Source: Clostridiales bacterium (GTDB lineage: Bacteria > Bacillota > Clostridia > Oscillospirales > Oscillospiraceae). From it: DNA of 64,000 nt. The notes below the pieces were generated by a model. It did no database searches and was not told where the DNA came from. It saw only the letters and a program-made list of their open reading frames with translations. A program made the position numbers and the translations under genes. Below, piece by piece: positions 31,928-42,108 of this stretch. Position 1 is the first letter of the stretch. The number at the start of each line of letters is the position of its first letter. The stretch lies in assembly GCA_004551945.1 (NCBI GenBank), contig SFPN01000006.1, positions 1-64,000 of the forward strand, given 5' to 3'.

Positions 31928-32236
31928 ATGTCTGTCATGAACATAAATCAGAACAATTTTGACGATACCATCACCCAGTCCTCCTCCCCCGTGCTGGTGG
32001 ACTTCTGGGCCGCCTGGTGCGGACCCTGCTCCATGCTCTCCCCCATTGTGGAGCAGCTGGCAGAGGAGCACCCGGAGATCGCCTTCGGCAAGGTAAACGT
32101 GGACGAGGCCCCGGAGATCGCCCAGCGGTACCAGATCTCCGCCATCCCCACCCTCCTGCTCTTCCGGGACGGCAAGCCCGTGGACATGTCCGTGGGGGTC
32201 AAATCCAAGGCAGAGCTGGAAAAGTTCCTGAAATAA
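31928..32236 (+). CDS. trxA: Thioredoxin
   Basis: 102-residue cytoplasmic redox protein that reduces protein disulphides. The active site WCGPC has cysteines 31 and 34, preceded by LVDFWAAW; the cis-proline is in SAIPTLLLF. It follows a strong AAAGGAGA site and is divergent from sigK. No thioredoxin reductase gene is adjacent. It ends before a large hairpin. Confidence 0.95.
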   Translation: MSVMNINQNNFDDTITQSSSPVLVDFWAAWCGPCSMLSPIVEQLAEEHPEIAFGKVNVDEAPEIAQRYQISAIPTLLLFRDGKPVDMSVGVKSKAELEKFLK

Positions 32237-32260
32237 TTCAGAATCCTCCTCATAATCAGC

Positions 32261-32295
32261 ACGCAGGCGCTGCCCACCGGGCAGCGCCTGCGTGC
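32261..32295 (+). terminator. Hairpin terminator after thioredoxin
   Basis: CACGCAGGCGCTGCCC pairs with GGGCAGCGCCTGCGTG around a three-base loop; the U-tract is interrupted (CTTGTGTTCG), with TTTTTT only about 15 bases later. Confidence 0.55.
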
Positions 32296-32312
32296 TTGTG
32301 TTCGTTCATTTT

Positions 32313-33635
32313 TTACAGCAGCATCCCCGCGGCCAGATACAGCAGGGCGCTGAGAATCACCGGCAGCAGGATCATAGGGACCGCAGCCTGGGCATAGCGG
32401 ACATTATCAATCTGCGCTGCCGAGCAGGCCAGGGTGGCCTCGGAGCCGAAGACGCACAGGTGGGAGGCCGCGGCGGTGGCAGAGATGATGGCTGCGGCGG
32501 TGAGCAGCTGGTTGGCTCCCAGGGCCTGGGCGATGGGGATAATCACCGGGAAGGCGATGGCGCAGATACCCCAGAAGTTTCCTGCCGCCACCCCTAAGAT
32601 TGTGACGATGAGGAAAGCCGCCGCCGGCAGAATCTGGGGAGACATGGCCCCTTTGGCAGCGCCGATGACGTAATCCGGCATCCCCAGAAGGCTGTTAATA
32701 TCCCGCAGGATAAAGGCGCTGGTGACGATGAACAGCACGCCGATCATATCCTTAAAGCCGCTGAGAATCCGGTCCAGGTACTCCCCGGGCTTCATGAGCT
32801 TCTGGGGCAGGTACAGAATGGCGCAGAACACCAGGCAGGTGAGGGTTCCGTAGAGAATCTCCCCGGTGGCGATGGTGATGGCGGTGATGAGGACCACCGG
32901 CAGGAGGAAGTTCAGGGCGTTTCCCTTTCGCTCTTCCTCCTGGGCCTCCTCCGCCAGGACTGCTGCCTGGGCCTGCCGGAAGGCGGTCTTCATGGGTCCG
33001 TACTTGGGCAGGCCTCCCAGGGCGAAGAGCAGGCCGCAGAGAAGGGCCATGAGGGGGTAGAACAGAAAGGGAATCACATGGAGGAAGGTGCTCATCCCCG
33101 CCTCCGCCGGGCAGATGCCCACGGCCACCAGCTGGCTGATCATGAACACCCCCCAGGTGGAGGTGGGCACGATGACGCAGATGGAGGAGGCCGTGGTGTT
33201 GGTGAGATAGGCCAGCATTTCCCGGGGGATGCCGTGGCGGTCCGTGGCCCGGCGCATGGCGGCCCCCACAGAGAGGATGGACAGCCAGTCGTCCACGAAG
33301 ATCAGAATGCCCAGAATCCAGGCCGCCAGCAGGGTGCTCTTTGGCCCCTTGCAAACCCGGGCGGCAAGGGCGGTGAAGCCGTAAATGCCCCCGGAGGCCT
33401 CGAAAAGGGCCACGAGACTGCCGAAAAAACCGCACACCAGCACCAGCCAGATCCACAGGTCGCTGCCCATGACCCCGTAGACCACGTCCAGCCAGGGGGA
33501 GAAGAACCCGGCGCCGTGGAGCATCACCGCGCCCAGCAGGGTTCCCGCCAGCAGAGACAAGGCGGTGCGCCGGGTGAAGAACACCAGCACAATGACCACC
33601 GCCACTGGCAGAAGGCTCAAGATCCCGTAGTCCAT
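32313..33635 (-). CDS. NhaC-family sodium/proton antiporter
   Basis: 440-residue membrane protein with about 11-12 helices. Family features include GILIFVDDWLSILSVGAAMR, a membrane-buried acidic pair expected in ion binding, and the TSTWGVFM and SEATLACSA segments. It would exchange sodium (possibly with malate/lactate, as in some relatives) for protons. The ATG at 33635 lies behind GGGGGAAATGG. It has its own TTGACA promoter directly after the pyr operon terminator. Confidence 0.87.
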   Translation of the reverse strand: MDYGILSLLPVAVVIVLVFFTRRTALSLLAGTLLGAVMLHGAGFFSPWLDVVYGVMGSDLWIWLVLVCGFFGSLVALFEASGGIYGFTALAARVCKGPKSTLLAAWILGILIFVDDWLSILSVGAAMRRATDRHGIPREMLAYLTNTTASSICVIVPTSTWGVFMISQLVAVGICPAEAGMSTFLHVIPFLFYPLMALLCGLLFALGGLPKYGPMKTAFRQAQAAVLAEEAQEEERKGNALNFLLPVVLITAITIATGEILYGTLTCLVFCAILYLPQKLMKPGEYLDRILSGFKDMIGVLFIVTSAFILRDINSLLGMPDYVIGAAKGAMSPQILPAAAFLIVTILGVAAGNFWGICAIAFPVIIPIAQALGANQLLTAAAIISATAAASHLCVFGSEATLACSAAQIDNVRYAQAAVPMILLPVILSALLYLAAGMLL

Positions 33636-33664
33636 CCCATTTCCCCCTTTCCTTTCTAATTGGT

Positions 33665-33693
33665 ACGGTATCGTAATTCTGGCCGGTTGTCAA
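33665..33693 (-). promoter_or_regulatory. Promoter of the NhaC-family antiporter gene
   Basis: TTGACA, a 17-base spacer and a weak -10 TACCGT, 30 bases before the ATG. It abuts the pyr operon terminator. Confidence 0.6.
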
Positions 33694-33694
33694 G

Positions 33695-33727
33695 GAAAAA
33701 GGACCTGCCGGGGCAGGTCCTTTTCGT
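33695..33727 (-). terminator. Intrinsic terminator of the pyr operon
   Basis: On the minus strand GGACCTGCC pairs with GGCAGGTCC, with AAAA before and TTTTTCC after. Confidence 0.85.
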
Positions 33728-33736
33728 TTGGTCTGT

Positions 33737-34159
33737 TTACTTTTTCCCGCCCTTGGTGTCGCAGTAGAGGCAGCGGTAGACGCCGTGCTCCCGGTCGGTG
33801 AGGCGGAAGATGTGGGGCAGCTCCTGCTCGATGGAGGTGATGCACCGGGGATTCTTGCACCGGATGACCCCCACGATGGTCTCCGGCAGGTGGGGGTGGA
33901 TCTTCTCCATCCGCTCGCCTCCCCGGATGATGTTCACGGTGATGTGGGGATCGATATACCCCAGCATGTCATAGTTTAAGTCAATGACCTCATTGATCTT
34001 CAGAATGTCCTTCTTGCCGTACTTGCCGCTGGAGGCGTTCTTGATGACGGCCACCTCGCACTCCAGCTTGTCCAGACCCAGTTCCTTGTACAGGTCCATG
34101 CCCCGGCCGGCGGGGATATGGTCGATGACGATGCCGTCCACAATGGTTCCAATAATCAT
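33737..34159 (-). CDS. pyrI: Aspartate carbamoyltransferase regulatory subunit
   Basis: 140 residues. It binds nucleotides and assembles with PyrB into the allosteric enzyme. The N-terminal nucleotide domain starts MIIGTIVDGIVIDHIPAGRG; the C-terminal zinc domain has four cysteines in CKNPRC and CLYC. It follows pyrB by one base and is the last gene of the operon. A PyrI subunit implies feedback control of the pathway by CTP/UTP, since no PyrR gene is seen here. Confidence 0.96.
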   Translation of the reverse strand: MIIGTIVDGIVIDHIPAGRGMDLYKELGLDKLECEVAVIKNASSGKYGKKDILKINEVIDLNYDMLGYIDPHITVNIIRGGERMEKIHPHLPETIVGVIRCKNPRCITSIEQELPHIFRLTDREHGVYRCLYCDTKGGKK

Positions 34160-34160
34160 C

Positions 34161-35078
34161 TCACTCCACCTCCAGCAGTTTCAGGATGAGGGCCATGCGG
34201 ATATACTTGCCGCAGAGAACCTGGCGGAAGTAGCAGGCCCGGGGGTCGTCGTCAATGGCGATGGAAATCTCGTTCACACGGGGCAGGGGGTGCAGGATGG
34301 ACAGGTCCCACTTGGCGGTGCGGAGCTTGTCCGGGGTGAGGATATAGCTGTCCTTCAGGCGGACGTAGTCGTCCTCGTTGAAGAACCGCTCCCGCTGGAC
34401 CCGGGTCATGTAGAGAATGTCCAGCTGGGGCATGGCCTCCTCCAGAGAGGTGGTCTCCATAAACTCGATGCCGTTTTTCTCTAGCAGGTCGGTGCGCACG
34501 CTCTCGGGCACCCGCAGCTCCTCCGGGGAGATAAGCACGAAGCGGACGTTCTCATACCGGGACATGGCCCCGATGAGGGAGTGGACGGTACGGCCGAACT
34601 TCAGGTCGCCGCAGCAGCCGATCACCAGGTTGTCCAGCCGCCCCTTCTCCCGCTTGATGGTCAGCAGGTCGGTGAGGGTCTGGGTGGGGTGGTGGTGGCC
34701 GCCGTCGCCGGCGTTGATCACCGGAACGGTGGCCTTCATGGAGGCCACCAAAGGCGCGCCCTCCTTGGGGTGGCGCATGGCGATGATGTCTGCAAAACAG
34801 CTCACTGTCCGGGCGGTGTCGGCCACGCTCTCCCCCTTGGCGGCGGAAGAGCTCTGGGCCTCGGAGAAGCCCAGGACCTGGCCGCCCAGCTCGTACATGG
34901 CGGACTCGAAGCTCAGACGGGTGCGGGTGGAGGGCTCATAGAAGAGGGTGGCCAGCTTTTTGTAGCGGCACTTCTCCCGGTATTCCTCGGGATGCTCGAT
35001 GATATCCTCGGCCTTGGCGATGAGCTCGTCAATTTCCGCCACGGACAGGTCGGTGATGTCGATCAAATCTCGTTTCAT
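34161..35078 (-). CDS. pyrB: Aspartate carbamoyltransferase catalytic subunit
   Basis: 305 residues. It condenses carbamoyl phosphate with aspartate, the committed step of UMP synthesis. The carbamoyl-phosphate loop [14 protein letters not shown], the [14 protein letters not shown] motif, and the aspartate-loop HPLPRVNEI are all present. The gene ends one base before pyrI, and pyrE lies upstream. Confidence 0.97.
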   Translation of the reverse strand: MKRDLIDITDLSVAEIDELIAKAEDIIEHPEEYREKCRYKKLATLFYEPSTRTRLSFESAMYELGGQVLGFSEAQSSSAAKGESVADTARTVSCFADIIAMRHPKEGAPLVASMKATVPVINAGDGGHHHPTQTLTDLLTIKREKGRLDNLVIGCCGDLKFGRTVHSLIGAMSRYENVRFVLISPEELRVPESVRTDLLEKNGIEFMETTSLEEAMPQLDILYMTRVQRERFFNEDDYVRLKDSYILTPDKLRTAKWDLSILHPLPRVNEISIAIDDDPRACYFRQVLCGKYIRMALILKLLEVE

Positions 35079-35130
35079 TGGATGGGACCATTCCTTTCAC
35101 TTCACTAAATTTCCGGGGGCGAAATGGCCC

Positions 35131-35763
35131 TTACTTCTGGATCCAGCTCTCGTCGGAGGGGTTGTTGCGGAAGGCGATCAGCCGGGCCTGGTCCTCAGGG
35201 CGGATGTAGCCCTCGGCAGCGGCAACGGAGGCCACGGTGTCCAGGTCGGTGAGGCTCACGTTCTTCACGTTGGCCTCAGCCAGGCGGTCCACGCTCTTCT
35301 TCATGCCGTAGGTGAAGATGCTGGCGATGCCCAGAACCTCTGCCCCGGCCTGGCGCAGCACGTCCACCACCTCCAGCACGCTGCCGCCAGTGGAGATCAG
35401 GTCCTCAATGACCACCACCTTCTGGCCGGGGACCAGCTTGCCCTCGATCTGGTTCTTCCGGCCGTGGTCCTTGGCCCCGGAGCGGACGTAGCCCATGGGC
35501 AGCTCCAGCAGGTGGGCGGTGATGGCGGCGTGGGCGATGCCGGCGGTGCTGGTGCCCATGAGGGCCTCCGCCTGGGGGTAGTGCTCCTTCACCAGGGCGG
35601 CCAGGCCCTGCTCCACGTCCAGGCGGACCTGGTGGTCGGACAGGGTCAGACGGTTGTCGCAGTAGATGGGGCTCTTGATGCCGCTGGCCCAGGTAAAGGG
35701 CTCGTCAGGCCGGAGAAAAACAGCCTGGATCTTCAGCAAATCCTTTGCAATGGTAGTTTTCAT
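35131..35763 (-). CDS. pyrE: Orotate phosphoribosyltransferase
   Basis: 210 residues. It joins orotate to PRPP to make OMP. The PRPP-binding motif is [21 protein letters not shown], and the flexible-loop lysines are in [15 protein letters not shown]. It lies between pyrF (33 bases upstream) and pyrB (52 bases downstream) in the same operon. Confidence 0.96.
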   Translation of the reverse strand: MKTTIAKDLLKIQAVFLRPDEPFTWASGIKSPIYCDNRLTLSDHQVRLDVEQGLAALVKEHYPQAEALMGTSTAGIAHAAITAHLLELPMGYVRSGAKDHGRKNQIEGKLVPGQKVVVIEDLISTGGSVLEVVDVLRQAGAEVLGIASIFTYGMKKSVDRLAEANVKNVSLTDLDTVASVAAAEGYIRPEDQARLIAFRNNPSDESWIQK

Positions 35764-35796
35764 AAACGCACGTCTCCTCTTTCACAAATTCACAAA

Positions 35797-36495
35797 TCAG
35801 CCAACAAATTCCTTCACGCATCTCTCATAGGCGGCCACCGGGTCGGCGGCGGCGGTGATGGGACGGCCCACCACGATGTAGTCCGAGCCGATCTCCCTGG
35901 CCTGGGCCGGGGTGGTCACCCGGACCTGGTCCCCCTTGTCCCCGTCGGCAAAGCGGATGCCGGGGGTAACGGTGAGAAAGCCCTTGCCGCAGGTCTCGTG
36001 GACCTTGCCCGCCTCCATGGGAGAGCACACCACCCCGTCCAGACCGGCCTTGGCGGCGTTGGCGGCGTAGTGCATGACGGTCTCGTCGATAGGGGCGTTA
36101 ATCAGCAGCTCCTCCTGCATCCGCTCCTGGCTGGTGGAGGTCAGCTGGGTGACGGCGATCACCAGGGGCCGGGTGCCGTCGGGGCGGGTAACCCCCTCCA
36201 GGGCTCCCTCCATCATGGCACGGGTCCCGGCGGCGTGGAGGTTTACCATGTCCACGTCCAGGCGGGAGAGCACGGCCATGGCCTTCTTCACGGTGTTGGG
36301 GATGTCGTGGAGCTTTAAGTCCAGGAAGATCTGGTGGCCCCGGGCCTTAATCTCCTGCACGATGGCGGGACCTTCCGCGTAGAAGAGCTCCATGCCGATC
36401 TTCACATAGGGCTTTTTGCCGGAGAACTTGTCCAGAAAGGCCAAGGTCTCCTCCTTGCTGCTGAAGTCACAGGCAATGATAACGTCTTTTCCCAT
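35797..36495 (-). CDS. pyrF: Orotidine-5'-phosphate decarboxylase
   Basis: 232 residues. It converts OMP to UMP, the last step of the pathway. The catalytic tetrad region is [13 protein letters not shown] (Asp-x-Lys-x-x-Asp), with IACDF at the start and VGRPIT in the phosphate-binding C-terminal part. The ATG at 36495 overlaps the pyrD stop by one base (TGATG); the longer frame is the shadow of pyrD. Confidence 0.97.
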   Translation of the reverse strand: MGKDVIIACDFSSKEETLAFLDKFSGKKPYVKIGMELFYAEGPAIVQEIKARGHQIFLDLKLHDIPNTVKKAMAVLSRLDVDMVNLHAAGTRAMMEGALEGVTRPDGTRPLVIAVTQLTSTSQERMQEELLINAPIDETVMHYAANAAKAGLDGVVCSPMEAGKVHETCGKGFLTVTPGIRFADGDKGDQVRVTTPAQAREIGSDYIVVGRPITAAADPVAAYERCVKEFVG

Positions 36496-37406
36496 CAGTG
36501 AGCACCTCCGATGATTTCTGTTAAGTCGTGAATCCCCAGGCGCTCCATGACGCCGGGGAGGTTGTCGATGATTTCCTTGCAGGCATAGGGGTTTACCAGG
36601 TTGGCGGCCCCCACCTGCACGGCGGTGGCGCCGGCCAGCATCAGCTCGATGACGTCCTCCGCGCTCTGCACGCCGCCCATGCCGATGATGGGCACCTTCA
36701 CCGCCTCGTAAACCTGCCACACCATCCGCACGGCCACCGGGAACACCGCCGGGCCGGACAGGCCGCCGGTGGTGTTGGCCAGGATGGGACGGCGCTTTTT
36801 AATATCCAGCCGCATTCCCAGAAGGGTGTTAATCAGGCTCAGGCCGTCCGCCCCTCCCTCCTCGCAGGCCTTGGCGATGGAGACAATATCGGTGACGTTG
36901 GGGGACAGCTTTACATATACGGGCTTTTTGCAGACCTCCTTCACCGACTTGGTCACGTTGTAGACCATGTTGGGGTCGGTGCCGAAGCTCATGCCTCCGT
37001 GGTGGACGTTGGGACAGCTGACGTTCACTTCAATAATATCTGTATAGGGGGAGGCGTCCGCTTTGGCGCAGCACTCCACAAATTCGTCCAGAGAGAAGCC
37101 GCTGATGTTGGCCAGGATGGGCTTGTGGTAGACCTGGCGCAGGCGGGGCAGCTCCTCGGCCACCACCTTGTCGATGCCGGGGTTTTGCAGGCCCACGGCG
37201 TTGAGCATGCCGCCGGGGGTCTCGGCAATGCGAGGAGCCGGGTTTCCGAACCGGGGCTCCCGGGTGGTGCCCTTCACGCTGATGGCACCCAGGCAGTTGA
37301 TATCATACCACTGGGCAAACTCGTAGCCGAAGCCGAAGGTGCCGCTGGCGGGGATAATGGGGTTGTCCAGCTGGACTCCGCTGAGGGTAACGGCCGTCTT
37401 TACCAT
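36495..37406 (-). CDS. pyrD: Dihydroorotate dehydrogenase, catalytic subunit (class 1B)
   Basis: 303-residue FMN enzyme oxidising dihydroorotate to orotate. The catalytic cysteine is in [27 protein letters not shown] and the FMN-binding [12 protein letters not shown] are present. Class 1B enzymes pass electrons through PyrK to NAD, which fits the adjacent pyrK gene. The two frames overlap by seven bases. Confidence 0.97.
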   Translation of the reverse strand: MVKTAVTLSGVQLDNPIIPASGTFGFGYEFAQWYDINCLGAISVKGTTREPRFGNPAPRIAETPGGMLNAVGLQNPGIDKVVAEELPRLRQVYHKPILANISGFSLDEFVECCAKADASPYTDIIEVNVSCPNVHHGGMSFGTDPNMVYNVTKSVKEVCKKPVYVKLSPNVTDIVSIAKACEEGGADGLSLINTLLGMRLDIKKRRPILANTTGGLSGPAVFPVAVRMVWQVYEAVKVPIIGMGGVQSAEDVIELMLAGATAVQVGAANLVNPYACKEIIDNLPGVMERLGIHDLTEIIGGAH

Positions 37407-38131
37407 AGGATCTCCTCCTTTTCCAGCACCGGGCCTTCCCGGCAGATGCGCTTGTTGCCATACTTGGTCTGGCAGGTGCAGCCCATGCAGGCGCCGAAGC
37501 CGCAGCCCATGCGCTCCTCAAAGCTGAACTGGCCGGAGGTGACGGACTTGTCGTACACCGCCTTCAGCATGGGGGCAGGGCCGCAGGTGTAAACATAGGT
37601 ATAGCCCGTCTGGGGCATGGCGTCGGTCACAAAGCCCTTGACCCCCAGGGAGCCGTCGGCGGTGGTCACCGTCACGTCCAGGCCCAGGGCCTGGAAATCG
37701 GCCTGCATGAACTGCTCTGCCGCCTGGTTAAAGCCCAGGATCACAGAAGGGGTCTTTCCCTGGGCCAGGAGCTTCTTGGCCAGGGCGAACATGGGGGGGA
37801 TGCCGGCGCCGCCGCCGATGAGCAGGGGGCGGTCCCCGGATTTATCCAGGTCATAGCCGTTGCCCAGGCCGGTGAGAATGTCCAGCCGGGTGCCGGGTGC
37901 CATCCGGCTCATCTGCTCGGTGCCCTGGCCCACCACCTTGTAGACAATGGTCAGGCTCCCCTCTCCCCAGTCGCAGACGGAAATGGGGCGGCGGAGGAAC
38001 TTGCCCTCCAGGGCGATATTCACAAACTGGCCGGGGGCGGTGATGGCGGTGGTGTCCCCCGCCAGGACCATACGGAAGGTCCCGGGAGCCAGTTGTTCGT
38101 TGCTGGTTACCGTAAAGAGGCCTCGTTTCAC
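37400..38131 (-). CDS. pyrK: Dihydroorotate dehydrogenase electron-transfer subunit
   Basis: 243 residues. The FAD-binding segment is RRPISVCDW, the NAD domain is [18 protein letters not shown], and the C-terminal 2Fe-2S site is in [12 protein letters not shown] with a further Cys in KRICREG. It carries electrons from PyrD to NAD. I start it at the GTG at 38131 with AAGGAGGAAAGGGATT before it; the frame-opening ATG upstream belongs to pyrC sequence. The start overlaps the pyrC stop by four bases. Confidence 0.95.
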   Translation of the reverse strand: MKRGLFTVTSNEQLAPGTFRMVLAGDTTAITAPGQFVNIALEGKFLRRPISVCDWGEGSLTIVYKVVGQGTEQMSRMAPGTRLDILTGLGNGYDLDKSGDRPLLIGGGAGIPPMFALAKKLLAQGKTPSVILGFNQAAEQFMQADFQALGLDVTVTTADGSLGVKGFVTDAMPQTGYTYVYTCGPAPMLKAVYDKSVTSGQFSFEERMGCGFGACMGCTCQTKYGNKRICREGPVLEKEEILW

Positions 38132-39408
38132 AATCCCTTTCCTCCTTCTTCCTGCCAGGCGATCTCTCCCCCGGAGAGGGTCAGCAGGCATTTTCCAAAC
38201 ACAGTCCGGCCGGCGAAGGGCGAACTCTTGCCCATGGACAGAAAGTCCTCCGGCTGGATGGTGTAGCTGGCGTCCAGGTCAAACACCGTCAGGTCTGCCG
38301 GGGCACCTTCCTCCAGGGCGGAGCCGATGCCGAAGCGCCGGGCGGGGTTGGTTACCATCCGATCAATCAGCTGCTCCAGAGTGAGAACCCCGGGCTTCAC
38401 CAGCTCGGTATACAGCACCGGGAAGGCGGTCTCCAGTCCCACGATGCCGAAAAGGCTGTGGGCCAGCCCTCTCCCCTTCTCCTCGGCGGAGTGGGGGGCG
38501 TGGTCGGTGGCGATCATGTCCACGGTACCGTCCAGAATCCCGGCGATGAGGGCCTGGCGGTCCTCCTCCGACCGGATGGGCGGGTTCATCTTGAAGCAGC
38601 CCTCCTCCTGGAGCATGGAGTCGTTGAACACCAGGTAGTGGGGGGTGGTCTCACAGGTTACGTCCAGGCCTTCAGCCTTGGCTTTCCGGATCAGTTCCAC
38701 CGTTTCCTTAGTGGACACATGGCAGACGTGGTAGGCGCAGCCGGTTTCCCGGACCAGGTCCAGGTCCCGCTCCACCTGCTTCCACTCGCTAGCAGAGGGG
38801 TTGCCCCGGTGGCCGTGGGCACGGGCATACTCTCCGTCGTGGATGTAGCCCCCGTTCAGCAGGCTCTCATCCTCGCAGTGGGCCACGATGATCTTGCCCA
38901 GTGCCTTGGCCCGGAGCATGGCCTGCTTCATCATCTCCGGGTTTTGGACCCCCTTGCCGTCGTCGGAGAAGGCCACCACATAAGGGGCCATGTCCTCCAG
39001 GTCTGCCAGTTCTTTTCCCTTCTCCCCCACGGTAATGGCCCCGTAGGGGTGGACGTGGATGACAGCGTCTTTGGCGATGGCGTCCAGCTCGGGCTGAAGG
39101 TTCTCTAAGCTGTCGGGCACGGGCTTTAAGTTGGGCATGGGGCACACGGCGGTGTAGCCTCCATGGGCTGCCGCCCGGGTGCCGGTGGCGATGGTCTCCT
39201 TGTATGAAAAACCCGGCTCCCGCAGATGCACATGTACATCCACGAAACCGGGGAACAAGTAACCATGATCCAATTCAATGACACGGGCGCCGGCAGCGTC
39301 GGGCGTTTCCTTGGAAAGGGAAACAATACGGCCATCCTCCACCAGAACAGACACCCGTTCAGCCCCGCCGTTTCGGAGCACCGTCATTTGATTCAGAAGG
39401 AGCTTCAT
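38128..39408 (-). CDS. pyrC: Dihydroorotase
   Basis: 426-residue zinc amidohydrolase closing carbamoyl-aspartate to dihydroorotate. Metal ligands are visible in FVDVHVHLREPG, VAHCEDESL and VCHVSTKE, and the catalytic Asp is in MIATDHAPHSAEEK. It is the first gene of pyrC-K-D-F-E-B-I. carAB (carbamoyl-phosphate synthase) is not in the window. The ATG at 39408 has AGGAGGAAGAG upstream and a good promoter about 54 bases before it. Confidence 0.96.
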   Translation of the reverse strand: MKLLLNQMTVLRNGGAERVSVLVEDGRIVSLSKETPDAAGARVIELDHGYLFPGFVDVHVHLREPGFSYKETIATGTRAAAHGGYTAVCPMPNLKPVPDSLENLQPELDAIAKDAVIHVHPYGAITVGEKGKELADLEDMAPYVVAFSDDGKGVQNPEMMKQAMLRAKALGKIIVAHCEDESLLNGGYIHDGEYARAHGHRGNPSASEWKQVERDLDLVRETGCAYHVCHVSTKETVELIRKAKAEGLDVTCETTPHYLVFNDSMLQEEGCFKMNPPIRSEEDRQALIAGILDGTVDMIATDHAPHSAEEKGRGLAHSLFGIVGLETAFPVLYTELVKPGVLTLEQLIDRMVTNPARRFGIGSALEEGAPADLTVFDLDASYTIQPEDFLSMGKSSPFAGRTVFGKCLLTLSGGEIAWQEEGGKGL

Positions 39409-39461
39409 TCTTCTCTTCCTCCTATGATTTCACATCAGAATGTACGAAACTCATTTTTCAT

Positions 39462-39490
39462 ATGGTACCAGATGTCAGCAATTCTGTCAA
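39462..39490 (-). promoter_or_regulatory. Promoter of the pyr operon
   Basis: TTGACA, a 17-base spacer and TACCAT. The leader of roughly 50 bases is too short for a PyrR-type attenuator, and none is seen. Confidence 0.75.
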
Positions 39491-39545
39491 TTCTAAATCC
39501 GTGTAAAACCCTTTCGACTTTTTAGGATAGGCCCTGGCAGGCGCG

Positions 39546-39590
39546 AAAAAACGTGCGTTTTCAGAACCTCCGAAAACGCACGCTTTTTTT
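39546..39590. terminator. Strong terminator downstream of the TRAP permease
   Basis: CGTGCGTTTTC pairs with GAAAACGCACG. On the minus strand TTTTTT follows the stem, and the plus strand also ends in a T-run. Confidence 0.9.
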
Positions 39591-39600
39591 CGATGGGTTG

Positions 39601-41580
39601 TTATGCCTCGGCGGGCACGTCCTTCTGTCTGGCTGCTCTGCTGAGCAGGCAGATCAGGACCACCAGGACCACGCCGATGAGGTCCGTGAGGGTACCCGGA
39701 TAAACCAGGGTAAGACCGCCCACGATAATGGCCAGCCGCTGCCATACCCTCAAATTGGAGAAAACGTAGCCGCGCAGACCCGCCGCCACGCCAAAGACGC
39801 CCACAAAGGCGCTGAGGGTGGCCTGGATGGCCTGGGGTACGGTGCAGTCCACAAACAGGAGGGCTGGGTTCATGCCGAAGCAGTATGGCACGATAAAAGC
39901 CGCTATGGCCAGCGTTGTTGCTGTGATAGCCGTCTTCATTGGCTTGGATTTGGCGATGGCGCTGCCTGCGTAGGCAGCCAGGGCCACGGGGGGCGTAATG
40001 TCGGCCACGATGCCGAAGTAGAACACGAACATGTGGGCTGCCAGAGGCGCCATACCCATCTTGATGAGGATGGGGGCGCAGGTGGTGGCCATGATGACAT
40101 AGTTGGCGGTGGTGGGAACGCCCATGCCCAGCACGATACAGGCCAACATGGTCAGGAGCATGGCGATAAACATATAGCCGCCGGACAGGTTCACGATAGC
40201 GGAGATCAGCTTAGCGCCGATGCCGGTAGTGGTGATGACGCAGGCGATGGTGCCGGCCACGGCGCAGGCGATGCCCACGGTGAGGGTGGACCGGGCGCCG
40301 TTTTCCAGGGCGTCAAAGAACTTGTGAATGTTGATGCGGGTGTCCTTGTTGAACATGCTCACCACGATGGCCGCAACGGTGGCCACGATGGCCGCCAGGC
40401 TCATAGTGGTCTTCATCATCATGATGACCAGAAGCACCAGGGGCAGGAGCAGATAGCCCTTATGGGCGATGAGCTTGCCGAACTTGGGCAGGTTTTCCCG
40501 GGAAATTCCCTTCAGGCCCATGCGCTTGGCCTCCAGATGTACGGCAATGAAGATGCCGGCAAAGTACAGGGCGGCGGGCAGGATGGCCCGGGCTGCGATG
40601 AAGCCGTAGCTAAAGCCCGTGTACTCCACCATGAGGAAGGCCGCCGCGCCCATGATGGGAGGCATGATCTGGCCGCCGGTAGAGGAGGCGGCCTCCACCG
40701 CGCCGGCAAATTCCGGCCGGTAGCCGTTCTTCTTCATCATGGGGATGGTGACGGAGCCGGTGGTAACGGTATTGCCCACAGAGGAGCCAGAGACCATGCC
40801 GCACAGAGCGGAGGAGATCACGGCCACCTTAGCAGGGCCGCCACTGGAGCTGCCGGCGATGGAGTTTGCCAGCTCAATAAAGAACTGGGAAATGCCTGTC
40901 CGCTCCAGGAACGCGCCGAAGATAACAAAGAGGACGATGAAGGTGGAGCAGGCACGGATGGGGGTGCCGATGACGCCTTCGGTGGTGTAAAACAGGTTGT
41001 AGATATTCAGGGATAGTGACTTGCCGGTAAAGGCGATCATGTAGATAATGAAGGCCGAGGAGACGATGACGATGGGAATACCCACGGCCCGCCGGCAGGC
41101 CTCCAGGGTGACCACCACGCCGATGATGCCGATAACAAGATCCACAGGCGTCAGGCGGATGGTGTTGGCGATGATCTTGTCCAGGTTAAAGACGAAGTAG
41201 AAATAGCTGCCGCCGCCCAGGACGGCCAGGATCACATCATACCAGGGGATGTAATTGAGTTTTTTGTGGGCCCCCTTCCGGGAAGGGAACACGATAAAGG
41301 TCAGAAACACCAGAATCCCCACGAAGGACGCCCGTTCGATTCTGGTCTCCCAATCCAGCCCGAAATTCAGAAGAATACTGTAAACAGCAAAGGCCACCAG
41401 CATGTAGCGCACGACCACCTTGGGAATTCCGTCCCAAATTCGGACGTTGGACTCCCGGTCGTACTTTTCCATAACAGCCTGAACATCGGCTTCGGTAGTG
41501 GCTTCTTCTTCTGCCGCAATCTTGGTATACTCAAACTCAGTGGCTGGGTCTTTTGCTGATTTTTTTCCAAACAGCGGCAC
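39601..41580 (-). CDS. TRAP transporter fused permease (TAXI-TRAP, DctQM)
   Basis: 659-residue membrane protein. Residues up to about 190 form the small DctQ-like part, and the rest the large DctM-like part with paired repeats such as SGSSVGNTVTTGSVTIPMMKKNGYRPEFAGAVEAASSTGGQIMPP and the second-half GMGVPTTANYVIM. It imports a solute using a sodium or proton gradient, working with the binding protein encoded two genes upstream. The start is a GTG at 41580 with AAGGAGG upstream. It is the last gene of the operon. Confidence 0.93.
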   Translation of the reverse strand: MPLFGKKSAKDPATEFEYTKIAAEEEATTEADVQAVMEKYDRESNVRIWDGIPKVVVRYMLVAFAVYSILLNFGLDWETRIERASFVGILVFLTFIVFPSRKGAHKKLNYIPWYDVILAVLGGGSYFYFVFNLDKIIANTIRLTPVDLVIGIIGVVVTLEACRRAVGIPIVIVSSAFIIYMIAFTGKSLSLNIYNLFYTTEGVIGTPIRACSTFIVLFVIFGAFLERTGISQFFIELANSIAGSSSGGPAKVAVISSALCGMVSGSSVGNTVTTGSVTIPMMKKNGYRPEFAGAVEAASSTGGQIMPPIMGAAAFLMVEYTGFSYGFIAARAILPAALYFAGIFIAVHLEAKRMGLKGISRENLPKFGKLIAHKGYLLLPLVLLVIMMMKTTMSLAAIVATVAAIVVSMFNKDTRINIHKFFDALENGARSTLTVGIACAVAGTIACVITTTGIGAKLISAIVNLSGGYMFIAMLLTMLACIVLGMGVPTTANYVIMATTCAPILIKMGMAPLAAHMFVFYFGIVADITPPVALAAYAGSAIAKSKPMKTAITATTLAIAAFIVPYCFGMNPALLFVDCTVPQAIQATLSAFVGVFGVAAGLRGYVFSNLRVWQRLAIIVGGLTLVYPGTLTDLIGVVLVVLICLLSRAARQKDVPAEA

Positions 41581-41616
41581 GTTACCTACCTCCTTTTCTC
41601 TTTTTCTCTATAGGAC

Positions 41617-42105
41617 TCATCCCCGCTGACAGGAGAAGAGGACCTTGCTGCTGCGGCCGCACAGGTCCCGCAGGCTGATGGTCTCGTCTCCCAGGTACAG
41701 GGTATGGTCGGAAATGGTGCCTACCACGATCACCATGTTGTCTATCTTTTTCTCGATGTTGGAAATAATCATTTCCCCGTTCTCGCCGTAGGAAAGGGTC
41801 TCCCCCTCTCCCAGCTCCTCCTCCACCCCGGCGCCGAAGCCGTAGTAGATGCACTGGGTGTTCCAGATCTCCCCTTCCCGGATCTCATACACATCACGAA
41901 CCGGGCTCTTGTTCACCGAATGGATAAACTCCACTGCAAAGGTATCACCATTTTCCACAGGATATGTGGCGTAGACCTGGCCGCTGTCCGCGTTGGAAAG
42001 AACCAGGCTTGTCCCCCCGGGGGAACACCCGGGAAGGAAAGCGGCCGCTGTAATGAAGATCATTACGGCGGCCGCGACCGTAGATAATTTACGGATCCCG
42101 TTCAC
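41617..42105 (-). CDS. DUF1850 lipoprotein-like accessory of the TAXI-TRAP system
   Basis: 162 residues. An N-terminal hydrophobic segment ends in LPGC, which reads as a lipobox, so it is probably an anchored exported protein. The body (FAVEFIHSVNKSPVRDVYEI...) matches the DUF1850 family, which is commonly encoded with TAXI-type TRAP permeases; its role is unknown. GTG start at 42105, three bases after the binding-protein stop. Confidence 0.8.
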   Translation of the reverse strand: MNGIRKLSTVAAAVMIFITAAAFLPGCSPGGTSLVLSNADSGQVYATYPVENGDTFAVEFIHSVNKSPVRDVYEIREGEIWNTQCIYYGFGAGVEEELGEGETLSYGENGEMIISNIEKKIDNMVIVVGTISDHTLYLGDETISLRDLCGRSSKVLFSCQRG

Positions 42106-42108
42106 GGA